Source: Clostridium puniceum (lineage in GTDB: Bacteria > Bacillota > Clostridia > Clostridiales > Clostridiaceae). From it: a DNA stretch of 46,860 nt. Where the stretch lies: assembly GCF_002006345.1 (NCBI RefSeq), contig NZ_LZZM01000183.1, forward strand, positions 1 to 46,860. Reading direction: 5' to 3'. The translations under genes and the position numbers were made by a program. The notes beneath the pieces were generated by a model. The model did no database searches. It was not told where the DNA came from and saw only the letters and a list, made by a program, of their open reading frames with translations. Positions 1 through 9,134 of this stretch are shown piece by piece. Numbering within the stretch: position 1 is the stretch's first letter; the number at the start of each line of letters is the position of its first letter.

Positions 1-74
1 ATATTAGTATTAGCATATGGAACTAACTTTATTATATAAATTTAATTGCAAAATATATATTATAACTTTATAGG

Positions 75-118
75 AAGATGATTAAATACATTTGTGTTTA
101 ATCATCTTTTTGCTTTTT
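75..118 (+). terminator. Intrinsic terminator of an upstream gene
   Basis: A 12-bp perfect stem (AAGATGATTAAA at 75-86 pairing with TTTAATCATCTT at 97-108) is followed by TT-TGC-TTTTTT. It probably ends a gene lying to the left of the window. Bases 1-74 show no recognisable coding sequence. Confidence 0.75.
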
Positions 119-198
119 TACATTAGTAAATAAAATAAAAAAACAAAGAAACTACTAAAAATTTATAAAAATAAAACAAAAAATTTACTAAAAATATA

Positions 199-227
199 TT
201 GAAATATTTATGAAAACGATATATAAT
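199..227 (+). promoter_or_regulatory. Promoter of the beta-glucoside PTS gene with overlapping cre-like site
   Basis: TTGAAA (199-204), a 17-bp spacer and a perfect TATAAT (222-227) form a consensus sigma-A promoter. ATGAAAACGATATAT (210-224) lies across the spacer and -10 and fits the cre consensus WTGNAANCGNWNNCW except for one position (A for C near the 3' end). CcpA binding here would repress the PTS gene when a preferred sugar is present. The promoter and match are seen in the sequence; regulation by CcpA is inferred. Confidence 0.6.
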
Positions 228-233
228 AAATAC

Positions 234-2394
<2,161 letters not shown>

Positions 2395-2445
2395 TGAAAT
2401 ATTCATTAAAATTGATTAGAAATAATAATTGTTAAGCCTAATATG

Positions 2446-2487
2446 AAAAATTCTCCAGACACTATAATATGACTGGAGAATTTTTTT
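2446..2487 (+). terminator. Terminator of the PTS gene
   Basis: AAAAATTCTCCAG (2446-2458) pairs perfectly with CTGGAGAATTTTT (2473-2485) and is followed by a run of T, 52 bp after the PTS stop codon. Confidence 0.9.
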
Positions 2488-2489
2488 AT

Positions 2490-2672
2490 TACATTGTTTA
2501 CCACTTTACCCAAATAGCTTCTCATACATTCTAAGGCTTTTTATTTTCTATCATTTAAAATTAATGATTCTATTAAATGATGATATGCATATGGAGTTAT
2601 AAGATTCACTTTTCGTGAAGTTGTTATTAAATTATCTAATCTTCTAAACCAATTATTGGAACTGTAAGCAAG
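2490..2672 (-). pseudogene. Remnant of a GntR-family regulator (FCD-domain C-terminus)
   Basis: Read on the minus strand, this stretch gives NWFRRLDNLITTSRKVN, then YHHLIESLILNDRK, an in-frame TAA, then KALECMRSYLGKVVNNV. The pattern H..I..(A/S)I...D...A...M...L resembles the end of FCD-type GntR ligand domains. No N-terminal half and no start codon remain, and an in-frame TAG lies upstream at 2673-2675. It is probably a decayed regulator left between the PTS gene and the SnoaL gene. The identification rests on a short pattern and is tentative. Confidence 0.4.
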
Positions 2673-2709
2673 CTAAGCATTTATGCAATAGTATAATTTA
2701 AGAAACTAT

Positions 2710-2757
2710 AGTACTTTAAAGTACTTACTTTGCAAATAATAATATATAAATTATTAT
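2710..2757 (+). promoter_or_regulatory. HxlR-type operator dyad and promoter of the SnoaL-like gene
   Basis: AGTACTTTAAAGTACT (2710-2725) is a perfect 16-bp palindrome. Three bases downstream begins a -35 box TTTGCA (2729-2734), followed by a 17-bp spacer and TATTAT (2752-2757). The same dyad, gap and promoter spacing recur at 4306-4353. A site immediately upstream of -35 suggests activation, or repression by a large footprint. The HxlR regulator encoded at 3930-4262 is the obvious candidate ligand. Confidence 0.65.
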
Positions 2758-2818
2758 GATATCAGAAGGCAGGCAAAACATTGTTTGTATAATTCAATAA
2801 CGGAAAGAGGTGAATTTT

Positions 2819-3742
2819 ATGAAAAAAATAATGTCATTATTATTATTAGCTTGTATTGCAACTGGAGGGATTGCACAGTATACTTCAAGTGCTGCAAGTG
2901 CAGAGACAAAAGCTATAACAGCAACTTCTAATGGGGAGAAAAAATCACAAGTAAGTAATATCAATAAAGCAAAAGCAGTATTGAACAGTCTTGAATCAGG
3001 AGATCCTAAAGCTATAATAGATTATGTTAGCAAAGATGGTTATATACAACATAATTTAGCATTTGCAGATGGTAGACAAACTATGCTAGATGTACTTCCA
3101 GCTCTAAAGGCAGCTGGAACAACAGTTAAAATCGTAAGAGCATTTCAAGATGGTAATTATGTATTTTTACAATCTGAATACAATTTATTTGGAGCAGGAG
3201 AACAAGCTGGATTTGATGTATTTAGATTTAAAGATGGTGTAATTGTAGAACATTGGGACAACCTTACTGCAGTAGCAAAACCTAACCCAAGTGGACATAC
3301 ACAATTTGATGGAGCAACAGCAATTAAAGAGTTAAATAAAACTGAAGAAAATAAATTATTAGTTAGTAACTTTGTAAGAGATGTATTAGGAGGTCAAGAT
3401 CCAAATACAATAACTAATTACTTTGATGGAGATAAATATATCCAGCATAATACAGATATAGCTGACGGACTTTCTGGATTAAGTACAGCATTAGAAAGTT
3501 TATCTAAACAAGGAATTTCAATGGTTTATAATAAAACTCATTATGTTCTTGGGCAAGGTAACTTTGTATTAGCTGTAAGTGAAGGAACATTTGGTGGAAA
3601 GCCTACATCATACTATGATTTATTCAGAGTAGAAAATGGTAAGATAGCAGAACATTGGGATGTTATGGAAACTATAGCTGATAAGTCAACTTGGAAGAAT
3701 AACAATGGTAAGTTCTATAAGAGTGCTATTTATCAAAATTAA
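2819..3742 (+). CDS. Secreted protein with two SnoaL-like (NTF2-fold) domains
   Basis: A hydrophobic N-terminus (MKKIMSLLLLACIATGG, then an Ala/Ser-rich region) is a likely signal peptide. Two tandem NTF2/SnoaL-like domains follow, each with the same hallmarks: YIQHNLAFADG then a VFRFKDGVIVEHWD block in the first, and YIQHNTDIADG then LFRVENGKIAEHWD in the second. This fits the 'predicted SnoaL-like aldol condensation-catalysing enzyme' group, whose substrates are unknown. The protein has 307 residues from the ATG at 2819, preceded by GAAAGAGGTG; the upstream in-frame GTG at 2810 falls inside that ribosome site. It is monocistronic and shares its operator with the HxlR locus 1.5 kb downstream, so it is probably a member of the same stress regulon. 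Most relatives I know of have a single cytosolic domain; export and duplication are unusual. Confidence 0.75.
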   Translation: MKKIMSLLLLACIATGGIAQYTSSAASAETKAITATSNGEKKSQVSNINKAKAVLNSLESGDPKAIIDYVSKDGYIQHNLAFADGRQTMLDVLPALKAAGTTVKIVRAFQDGNYVFLQSEYNLFGAGEQAGFDVFRFKDGVIVEHWDNLTAVAKPNPSGHTQFDGATAIKELNKTEENKLLVSNFVRDVLGGQDPNTITNYFDGDKYIQHNTDIADGLSGLSTALESLSKQGISMVYNKTHYVLGQGNFVLAVSEGTFGGKPTSYYDLFRVENGKIAEHWDVMETIADKSTWKNNNGKFYKSAIYQN

Positions 3743-3856
3743 TAGCATTGAAGATTTAGTAATGTAATCATTAGTATTATTAAATTTATTAACGTGAAGA
3801 TATTAGTAATATAATTAAGGAATATTTCAATACATTTAAAACAAGGGATGTAATAT

Positions 3857-3894
3857 GAACCACCTTCAAAAATTAAATTGAGGTGGTTCTTTTT
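3857..3894 (+). terminator. Terminator of the SnoaL-like gene
   Basis: GAACCACCT (3857-3865) and AGGTGGTTC (3881-3889) form a 9-bp stem followed by TTTTT. It lies about 115 bp after the stop codon and ahead of the convergent HxlR gene. Confidence 0.8.
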
Positions 3895-3915
3895 AAAGTA
3901 GAAACGTTATTCTAA

Positions 3916-3947
3916 AATTCAGATGAGCATTAAAGCCCATCTGAATT
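3916..3947 (-). terminator. Hairpin overlapping the HxlR stop codon, probable terminator
   Basis: AATTCAGATG (3916-3925) pairs with CATCTGAATT (3938-3947). The HxlR stop codon lies in the loop, and on the minus strand the stem is followed by TTAGAA, a weak U-tract. It may act as a poor terminator for the regulator gene. Confidence 0.45.
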
Positions 3948-4262
3948 AAGTTTCACTTTATAAGAAGTTCCCCATTCAACCATAGAATTAAGGATAGGTC
4001 TTAAACTATATCCAGTTTCAGTTAATGTATAGTCAACTCTCGGAGGGACTTCAGCATAAACTTTACGAATAACTAGTCCAGATTCCTCCATCTCTCTTAA
4101 ATTTTGAGTAAGAACTTTTTGGGTTATTGAACCAATTGATTTTTTTAGTTCACCAAAGCGTTTTGTTCCTTCAAGCAAATCTCTAATTATTAACACTTTC
4201 CATCTATTACCCATAAGCTGCAAAGTCATTTCAACAGGACAAGCAGGTAATTCTTTAGCCAT
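3930..4262 (-). CDS. HxlR/YodB-family winged-helix regulator
   Basis: This 110-residue protein is one MarR-like winged helix of the HxlR family. It begins MAKELPACPVEMTLQLMG and continues NRWKVLIIRDLLEG, KRFGELKKSIGSITQKVLTQ and the wing region RVDYTLTETGYSL. Family members of the YodB/CatR/HypR/QorR group sense quinones, diamide or aldehydes through a conserved N-terminal Cys; the only Cys here is Cys8, at the matching place. The length is normal. Minus-strand ribosome site GGAAG precedes the ATG at 4262. The gene is divergent from the PPOX-ferredoxin/Opu/macrodomain/sirtuin cluster, and a dyad lies between them, so it probably controls itself, that cluster and the SnoaL gene. The family is clear; redox sensing and targets are inferred. 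Confidence 0.85.
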   Translation of the reverse strand: MAKELPACPVEMTLQLMGNRWKVLIIRDLLEGTKRFGELKKSIGSITQKVLTQNLREMEESGLVIRKVYAEVPPRVDYTLTETGYSLRPILNSMVEWGTSYKVKLNSDGL

Positions 4263-4285
4263 CTAAACACACTTCCTTTCTTAAT

Positions 4286-4353
4286 AGTATACTTTGGGAT
4301 ACTATAGCACTTTAAAGTGCTTACTTTACATTAGATATTATAGAAATTATTAT
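4286..4353 (+). promoter_or_regulatory. HxlR operator and divergent promoter of the ADP-ribosylation cluster
   Basis: AGCACTTTAAAGTGCT (4306-4321) is a perfect 16-bp palindrome differing from the 2710 site by one symmetrical base pair. It is followed after three bases by TTTACA (4325-4330), a 17-bp spacer and TATTAT (4348-4353), which would drive the gene at 4415. A weaker dyad, AGTAT-8-ATACT (4286-4303), overlaps TATACT on the minus strand, a plausible -10 for the HxlR gene. This would allow autoregulation. The dyads and boxes are seen; the binding protein is inferred. Confidence 0.65.
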
Positions 4354-4414
4354 AAGATTAAAGATTAAAAAAAGCAATAAAAATTAAATTGCTATAACTT
4401 AGGGGGAATTTTTA

Positions 4415-5014
4415 ATGAAAACTAAAGATTATTTTAAGATATTAAGGGAAATAAAGGATGTTTCTTTTGCAACAGTTGATGAGGATGGACATCCACAAGT
4501 TCGTATTATAGATGTAATGATAATAGAAAATAAAAAATTATATTTTGTTACTGCAAGAGGTAAAGATTTTTATAAGCAATTGGAAGAAAAACAGGAAGTA
4601 GCAATAACAGGTGTAAACAAAAAATATCAAACTGTTCGTTTAAATGGTAAGGTTAAAAAATTAGAAAAGGGCTGGGTAGATAGAGTTTTTGATGAAAATC
4701 TTTCAATGAATAATGTTTATCCTGGCAAGAGCAGATATATATTAGAAGCATTTTGCTTATATGAAGGTCATGGTGAATTTTTTGATTTATCTGTAAGCCC
4801 AATTTTTAGAGAATCTTTTTCTTTTGGAAATTGTGAGATTGAGAAAAAAGGGTTTATTATTTCAGAAGAATGTATTGGCTGCAATTCTTGTGCAAAAGAT
4901 TGTCCGCAACAATGTATAACGAAGGGGTCTCCATATGTAATAAACCAACTCAATTGCTTGCATTGTGGATTATGTTTTGAAAGATGTCCAGTTAAGGCAA
5001 TAAAAAGAATTTAA
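4415..5014 (+). CDS. PPOX-fold flavin-binding protein fused to a 2x[4Fe-4S] ferredoxin
   Basis: Residues 1-125 form a split-barrel of the pyridoxamine 5'-phosphate oxidase type, which usually binds FMN or F420 (FATVDEDGHPQVRIIDVM, then KLYFVTARGKDFYKQL). The C-terminus is a bacterial ferredoxin with two [4Fe-4S] motifs: Cys153, 156, 159 and 163 (followed by P-Q-Q-C), and Cys181, 184, 187 and 191-Pro. Electrons could pass between the flavin and the clusters within one cytosolic polypeptide. At 199 residues it is a compact fusion seen in anaerobic clostridia. GGGGG precedes the ATG. It is the first gene after the HxlR-type promoter, 82 bp before the Opu-like permease. A close paralogue is the last gene of the cluster (9135-9758). 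The substrate is unknown. Confidence 0.8.
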   Translation: MKTKDYFKILREIKDVSFATVDEDGHPQVRIIDVMIIENKKLYFVTARGKDFYKQLEEKQEVAITGVNKKYQTVRLNGKVKKLEKGWVDRVFDENLSMNNVYPGKSRYILEAFCLYEGHGEFFDLSVSPIFRESFSFGNCEIEKKGFIISEECIGCNSCAKDCPQQCITKGSPYVINQLNCLHCGLCFERCPVKAIKRI

Positions 5015-5025
5015 TATATTTAATA

Positions 5026-5049
5026 ATATTTAATAATATTATTAAATAT
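5026..5049. repeat. 24-bp perfect AT palindrome between the PPOX-ferredoxin and permease genes
   Basis: The 24 bases at 5026-5049, consisting only of A and T, are a perfect palindrome centred at 5037/5038. It may be a weak attenuator, an operator or a chance product of base composition. There is no T-run after it. Confidence 0.4.
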
Positions 5050-5096
5050 AGCAAGTTAAAAATATAATTTGCTTTAACATGTATTAGGAGGAATCA

Positions 5097-5738
5097 ATGA
5101 TTAAAAATATATTTAAGTTGTATGTTGATAGATGGGACTTTTTCCTTAATCTTATATTGCAGCATTTAGAACTTTCAGCTATTTCAATTTTAATAGCAGC
5201 TATATTGGGGTTATTACTAGGAATTATTATTAGTGAATATAAGAAAACATCACCTATTGTCTTAGGAATAACAAATTTTATTTACACAATACCATCTATA
5301 TCTCTACTTGGATTTCTTATTCCTTTTTCAGGAATTGGAAATATGACAGCCATAATAGCACTTACGGTATATGCCTTGCTGCCTATGGTTAGAAGTACTC
5401 ATACAGGAATAGAGAATATAGATTCTTCAATTATAGAAGCTGCAAAGGGAATGGGAAGCACACCTTTTCAGGTTTTATACAAAATAAAAATACCTCTTGC
5501 ACTAACAGTCATATTATCAGGACTTAGGAATATGGTAGTTATGACAATTGCTCTTGCAGGTATTGCATCATTTGTTGGAGCAGGAGGTCTTGGAGTAGCT
5601 ATATATAGAGGAATTACAACAAATAATGGTGTCATGACAATGGCCGGTAGTTTGTTAATTGCATTATTAGCATTGATACTTGATTTTCTTATTGGAATAA
5701 TTGAAAAAGTGATAAAAAAGAAATGGAGATTAATATAA
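5097..5738 (+). CDS. Osmoprotectant-type ABC transporter permease (OpuCB/OpuBB-like)
   Basis: This 213-residue integral membrane protein has about five or six hydrophobic segments. The cytoplasmic EAA-type loop for coupling to the ATPase is seen as IIEAAKGMGSTPFQVLYKIK, followed by IPLALTVILSGLRNMV. It belongs to the glycine betaine/choline/carnitine permease group of the OpuB and OpuC transporters. AGGAGG (5086-5091) precedes the ATG. The stop overlaps the start of the lipoprotein gene by one base (TAATG), indicating translational coupling. OpuC systems often have two permeases; only one is encoded here, so it presumably forms a homodimer. Betaine-type substrate is inferred from family only. 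Confidence 0.85.
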   Translation: MIKNIFKLYVDRWDFFLNLILQHLELSAISILIAAILGLLLGIIISEYKKTSPIVLGITNFIYTIPSISLLGFLIPFSGIGNMTAIIALTVYALLPMVRSTHTGIENIDSSIIEAAKGMGSTPFQVLYKIKIPLALTVILSGLRNMVVMTIALAGIASFVGAGGLGVAIYRGITTNNGVMTMAGSLLIALLALILDFLIGIIEKVIKKKWRLI

Positions 5739-6646
5739 TGAAAAATTTAAAAACTAAAATATTTACAGCTTTTACAGCTGTTGTCTTAACTGTGACAGTT
5801 TTCTTAACGGGATGTTCAAAAAACAGTGGAACAATTAAGATTGCCACAAAGCCAATGACAGAACAATTAATACTAAGTGAGATGTTATCATTACTTATTA
5901 AAGATAACACCAATCTTAATGTAGAAATCACAAAAGGTATTGGTGGGGGAACAAGTAATATTCACTCTGCCATTGTAAAAGGCGACTTTGATTTATATCC
6001 CGAATATACAGGAACAGGCTGGAGTGAAGTTTTGAGGGAAAAGGGCCTTCCAGATAATGATACGCTTTATAAACAACTTAAAGAAAAGTATGAAGAGCAA
6101 TACAAATTAACATGGGTTGGGTTATATGGATTTAATAATACATATGGACTTGCAGTTAGAAAGGATATTGCAGAAAAATATAATATAAAAAGTTATTCTG
6201 ATTTAGCAAAATATGCACCAGAGCTTACTTTTGGAGCTGAATATGATTTCTATGAAAGAGAAGATGGATATAAGGCACTTTGCAATGATTATGAATTTGA
6301 TTTCAAGAAAACATCAGATATGGATATAGGATTGAAATATAAAGCTATAAATTCTAAAGAAATTGATGTAATGAATGTATTTACAACAGATGGACAACTT
6401 AGTGCATCTGATGTAGTGGCTCTTAAAGATAATAAAAACTTTTTCCAAACATACTACTGTGGAACTGTGGTACGTGAAGATACACTTAAGAAATATCCAG
6501 AACTTAAAGAGGTTTTAATGAAGATGCAAGATATAATAACTGATAGTGAAATGGCTAAATTAAATTATGAAGTTGAAACTAATAAACGCGACGAAAAAGA
6601 TGTTGCAAAAGAATTTTTAGAAAGTAAAGGCTTATTGAAAAAATAA
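5738..6646 (+). CDS. Osmoprotectant ABC transporter substrate-binding lipoprotein (OpuCC/OpuBC-like)
   Basis: The N-terminus is a lipoprotein signal with lipobox FLTGC (Cys26). The mature part reads KIATKPMTEQLILSEML, then EITKGIGGGTSNIHSAIVKG and DLYPEYTGTGW, the typical pattern of OpuAC-type binding proteins for quaternary ammonium compounds. The protein has 302 residues from the ATG at 5738, chosen because GGAG lies nine bases upstream and the start overlaps the permease stop; the in-frame ATG at 5723 would precede the ribosome site. Membrane-anchored on the outer face, it would deliver ligand to the permease. The ATPase follows after 20 bp. The ligand could be glycine betaine, carnitine, choline or another small zwitterion. 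Confidence 0.87.
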   Translation: MKNLKTKIFTAFTAVVLTVTVFLTGCSKNSGTIKIATKPMTEQLILSEMLSLLIKDNTNLNVEITKGIGGGTSNIHSAIVKGDFDLYPEYTGTGWSEVLREKGLPDNDTLYKQLKEKYEEQYKLTWVGLYGFNNTYGLAVRKDIAEKYNIKSYSDLAKYAPELTFGAEYDFYEREDGYKALCNDYEFDFKKTSDMDIGLKYKAINSKEIDVMNVFTTDGQLSASDVVALKDNKNFFQTYYCGTVVREDTLKKYPELKEVLMKMQDIITDSEMAKLNYEVETNKRDEKDVAKEFLESKGLLKK

Positions 6647-6666
6647 TATAAGTGGGTGAGTAAAAT

Positions 6667-7401
6667 ATGAATAATGATGCAACTATTCACTTTGATAATG
6701 TTTCAAAAGGATATAATGGAAACTTAATATTAGATAATTTTAATTTGAAGATAAATAAAGGTGAATTCATAACTATAATTGGTAGCTCAGGATGTGGCAA
6801 AACTACAGCCCTAAAGCTTATTAACGGATTGCTCGCGCCAGACAGTGGAAAGGTATATGTAGATGGAAACGATATTGCTACAGTTGATCAAATCCAACTA
6901 AGAAGAAATATAGGATATGTTATTCAAGGCGTAGGATTATTTCCACATATGAATATAAAGAAAAATATAGCATATGTGCCTAACTTAATAAAAAAAGAGG
7001 ATAAGAATAAAATATTAAACAATGTTAGTAATTTAATAAAAGTAGTTGGAATGAGTGAAGATATTTTAGAGCGTTATCCAAGTGAACTTTCAGGAGGGCA
7101 ACGTCAAAGAATTGGCATTGCAAGAGCATTAGCGGCTTCACCTAAAATATTGCTTATGGATGAACCTTTTGGAGCTGTGGATGAAATAACTAGGAGACTA
7201 CTGCAAGAAGAGATTTTAAATATCTATGAGAAACTTGGAGTAACAATTGTATTTATTACTCATGACATTAAAGAAGCTTTAAAGCTTGGAACTAGAGTTT
7301 TGGTTATGGATAAAGGGAAAATTATTCAAGCAGGAACACCTTCAGAAATTGTAGGCCAACCGAAAACTGATTTTGTGAAAGAACTTGTAGGAGTGAAGTA
7401 A
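6667..7401 (+). CDS. Osmoprotectant ABC transporter ATP-binding protein
   Basis: This is a complete ABC ATPase: Walker A GSSGCGKTT (residues 39-47), the Q-loop region VIQGVGLFPHM, signature LSGGQRQRIG (from 141), Walker B ILLMDEP (161-167) and the switch His in FITHDIKEAL. At 244 residues it lacks the C-terminal CBS pair that OpuCA and OpuAA use to sense ionic strength, so regulation by osmolarity through CBS domains is not expected. It powers the permease at 5097-5738. The next gene, the macrodomain protein, starts one base after the stop codon, so transporter and ADP-ribosylation genes are very probably on one transcript. Confidence 0.9.
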   Translation: MNNDATIHFDNVSKGYNGNLILDNFNLKINKGEFITIIGSSGCGKTTALKLINGLLAPDSGKVYVDGNDIATVDQIQLRRNIGYVIQGVGLFPHMNIKKNIAYVPNLIKKEDKNKILNNVSNLIKVVGMSEDILERYPSELSGGQRQRIGIARALAASPKILLMDEPFGAVDEITRRLLQEEILNIYEKLGVTIVFITHDIKEALKLGTRVLVMDKGKIIQAGTPSEIVGQPKTDFVKELVGVK

Positions 7402-7402
7402 C

Positions 7403-8212
7403 ATGAATAAAATAGAACAGATTGACTTTTTAATAAAAGAATTAATAAATGAAGAGGAAAAATATAAAGGCATTAGCATTCCAAAAGATTATGAAGGGAA
7501 ACGCAAATTATTACGTTCGTTAATGAATATTAGAGAACCTTATGAGGCTAGTGATGAATTTATTAAAGTGCAAGATGAATTTTTAATAAATGAATCCAAA
7601 GAAAAGGGAACTGTAGAGTTGAAAGATTTAGCAACGTTAAATGAGATGTTTCCAGATAAGAATAACAAACATGGAGATGAAATAACGCTATGGCAAGGTG
7701 ATATTATAAGCTTGAAAGTAGATGCAATTGTAAATGCAGCTAATAATCAAATGCTAGGATGCTTTGTGCCATGTCATGCATGTATTGACAATGCAATCCA
7801 TTCAGCAGCAGGAATTCAGCTTCGTCTGGAGTGTAATGAAATAATGAATAAGCAAGGGGTTTTAGAGCCAACAGGAAGTGCTAAAGTTACTGGTGCTTAT
7901 AATCTTCCATGTAAACATGTAATTCATACAGTAGGTCCGATTATAAGTGGAAAATTAACTGATGAGGATTGCAGGAAGCTTGAATCTTGCTATAAATCAT
8001 GCTTAGAAGTAGCTGTAGAAAATAATATAAAATCAATTGCTTTTTGCTGTATATCAACAGGGGAATTTCATTTTCCAAAAGAAAAGGCAGCAGAAATGGC
8101 TATAAAAACAATATGTGATTTTTTAGATGATAATAATGAAAAAATAGAAAGGGTTGTTATAAATGTTTTCAAAGAAGAAGACTTTCAAATTTACAAAAAC
8201 TTATTCGGATAA
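7403..8212 (+). CDS. Zinc-type macrodomain protein, protein-ADP-ribose hydrolase
   Basis: The C-terminal 170 residues are a macrodomain: ITLWQGDIISLKVDAIVNAAN, the loop NNQMLGCFVPCHACIDNAIH, then VIHTVGP and CISTGEFHFP. The Cys120-x-x-x-Cys124-His125-x-Cys127 segment is typical of the zinc-containing macrodomains that are encoded next to class-M sirtuins and that remove the mono-ADP-ribose placed by them (SpyMac and SauMac group). The N-terminal 85 residues are the helical extension usual in this group, whose members are about 265 residues long. It starts one base after the transporter ATPase gene and its last 50 bp overlap the sirtuin gene. The family is confident; its activity and target are inferred. 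Confidence 0.87.
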   Translation: MNKIEQIDFLIKELINEEEKYKGISIPKDYEGKRKLLRSLMNIREPYEASDEFIKVQDEFLINESKEKGTVELKDLATLNEMFPDKNNKHGDEITLWQGDIISLKVDAIVNAANNQMLGCFVPCHACIDNAIHSAAGIQLRLECNEIMNKQGVLEPTGSAKVTGAYNLPCKHVIHTVGPIISGKLTDEDCRKLESCYKSCLEVAVENNIKSIAFCCISTGEFHFPKEKAAEMAIKTICDFLDDNNEKIERVVINVFKEEDFQIYKNLFG

Positions 8213-9068
8213 TATTGGAGAAGTGGTAGAACTAATTAAAAATGCTGATTGTATATTGATTGGAGCTGGATCAGGACTTTCAGCTTCTGGAGGTATAAAC
8301 TATGCATGTTCAGAACTAGCACAAAAATGGTTTCCTAAATATTATGAAATGGGACTTAAGAGTATTCTTGAAATACAATCAGTATTTTGGGAGATAAGCG
8401 AGAAAAATATACTTTCATATTGGGGATATTGGTCTAATCATATTCAAAATATTCGTTACAATACTCCTGTTATTAAACCTTACGAAATATTATTTGAACT
8501 GTTAAAAGATAAAGAGTACTTTATTTGTTCAACTAATGTAGATGGGCAATTTGAAAAAGCAGGATTCCCAAAGGAAAAGATTTTTGCACCACAAGGTGAT
8601 TATGCTTTATTTCAATGTTCAAAACCTTGCACTCAAGATGTTTATGACAACAAGGAAATGATAGATAAGATGATTAATAATATGAGGGATTCTATAAAGA
8701 TTAAGGAAGAAGATATTCCAAGATGCCCTAAATGTGGTAAGTTTTTAGTGCCTAATCTTCGTGTAGATAATTCTTTTGTGCAAAAACCGCATTTTACTAA
8801 CATATCTAAATATGAAAAATTTGTTAGAGAAGCTAAAGATAAAAGGCTTGTATTATTAGAATTAGGGGTAGGATATAACACACCAGGAATTATAAGATAT
8901 CCATTTGAAAACATAACTAATCATTATCCATATGCTAACTTAATAAGAATTAACTTGAATTGTGCAGAGGTACCTACAGAAATTGAGAAGAAATCAATAA
9001 GCATATCAGATGATATAGGAAAAGCATTGAGTGACATTCTTAATTACTCATGTGAAAAGATAGAATAA
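8163..9068 (+). CDS. Class-M sirtuin (SirTM), probable protein ADP-ribosyltransferase
   Basis: A Rossmann-type sirtuin fold is seen: IGAGSGLSASGG (NAD binding, without the usual PDFR), CSTNVDGQFEKAGF (residues 122-135), and two zinc Cys pairs, Cys152/Cys156 (QCSKPC) and Cys188/Cys191 (CPKC). The position of the catalytic His of deacetylases (usual motif ..HG) is Gln144 in APQGDY. This is the hallmark of SirTM enzymes, described as NAD-dependent ADP-ribosyltransferases with no useful deacetylase activity. The 301-residue length fits. I chose the ATG at 8163, inside the macrodomain gene, because GAAAGGG lies nine bases before it. Known SirTM operons also encode GcvH-L and a lipoate ligase; neither is present here. 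Confidence 0.87.
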   Translation: MFSKKKTFKFTKTYSDNIGEVVELIKNADCILIGAGSGLSASGGINYACSELAQKWFPKYYEMGLKSILEIQSVFWEISEKNILSYWGYWSNHIQNIRYNTPVIKPYEILFELLKDKEYFICSTNVDGQFEKAGFPKEKIFAPQGDYALFQCSKPCTQDVYDNKEMIDKMINNMRDSIKIKEEDIPRCPKCGKFLVPNLRVDNSFVQKPHFTNISKYEKFVREAKDKRLVLLELGVGYNTPGIIRYPFENITNHYPYANLIRINLNCAEVPTEIEKKSISISDDIGKALSDILNYSCEKIE

Positions 9069-9134
9069 GATATAAACTTATATAGAGGAAACATTATCTA
9101 TATAAGAACAAAGAAATTAGTGTGGAGGATAAGT

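Noticed and set aside
2761..2785. RAT-like antiterminator site (GGCAGGCAAAAC) before the SnoaL gene
   Set aside because: Only a few bases resemble the 3' part of a RAT; the 5' half and a terminator are missing and the gene is not a sugar gene.
6667..7401. OpuCA/OpuAA with osmosensing CBS domains
   Set aside because: The protein ends at residue 244 after the ABC core; no CBS sequence follows.
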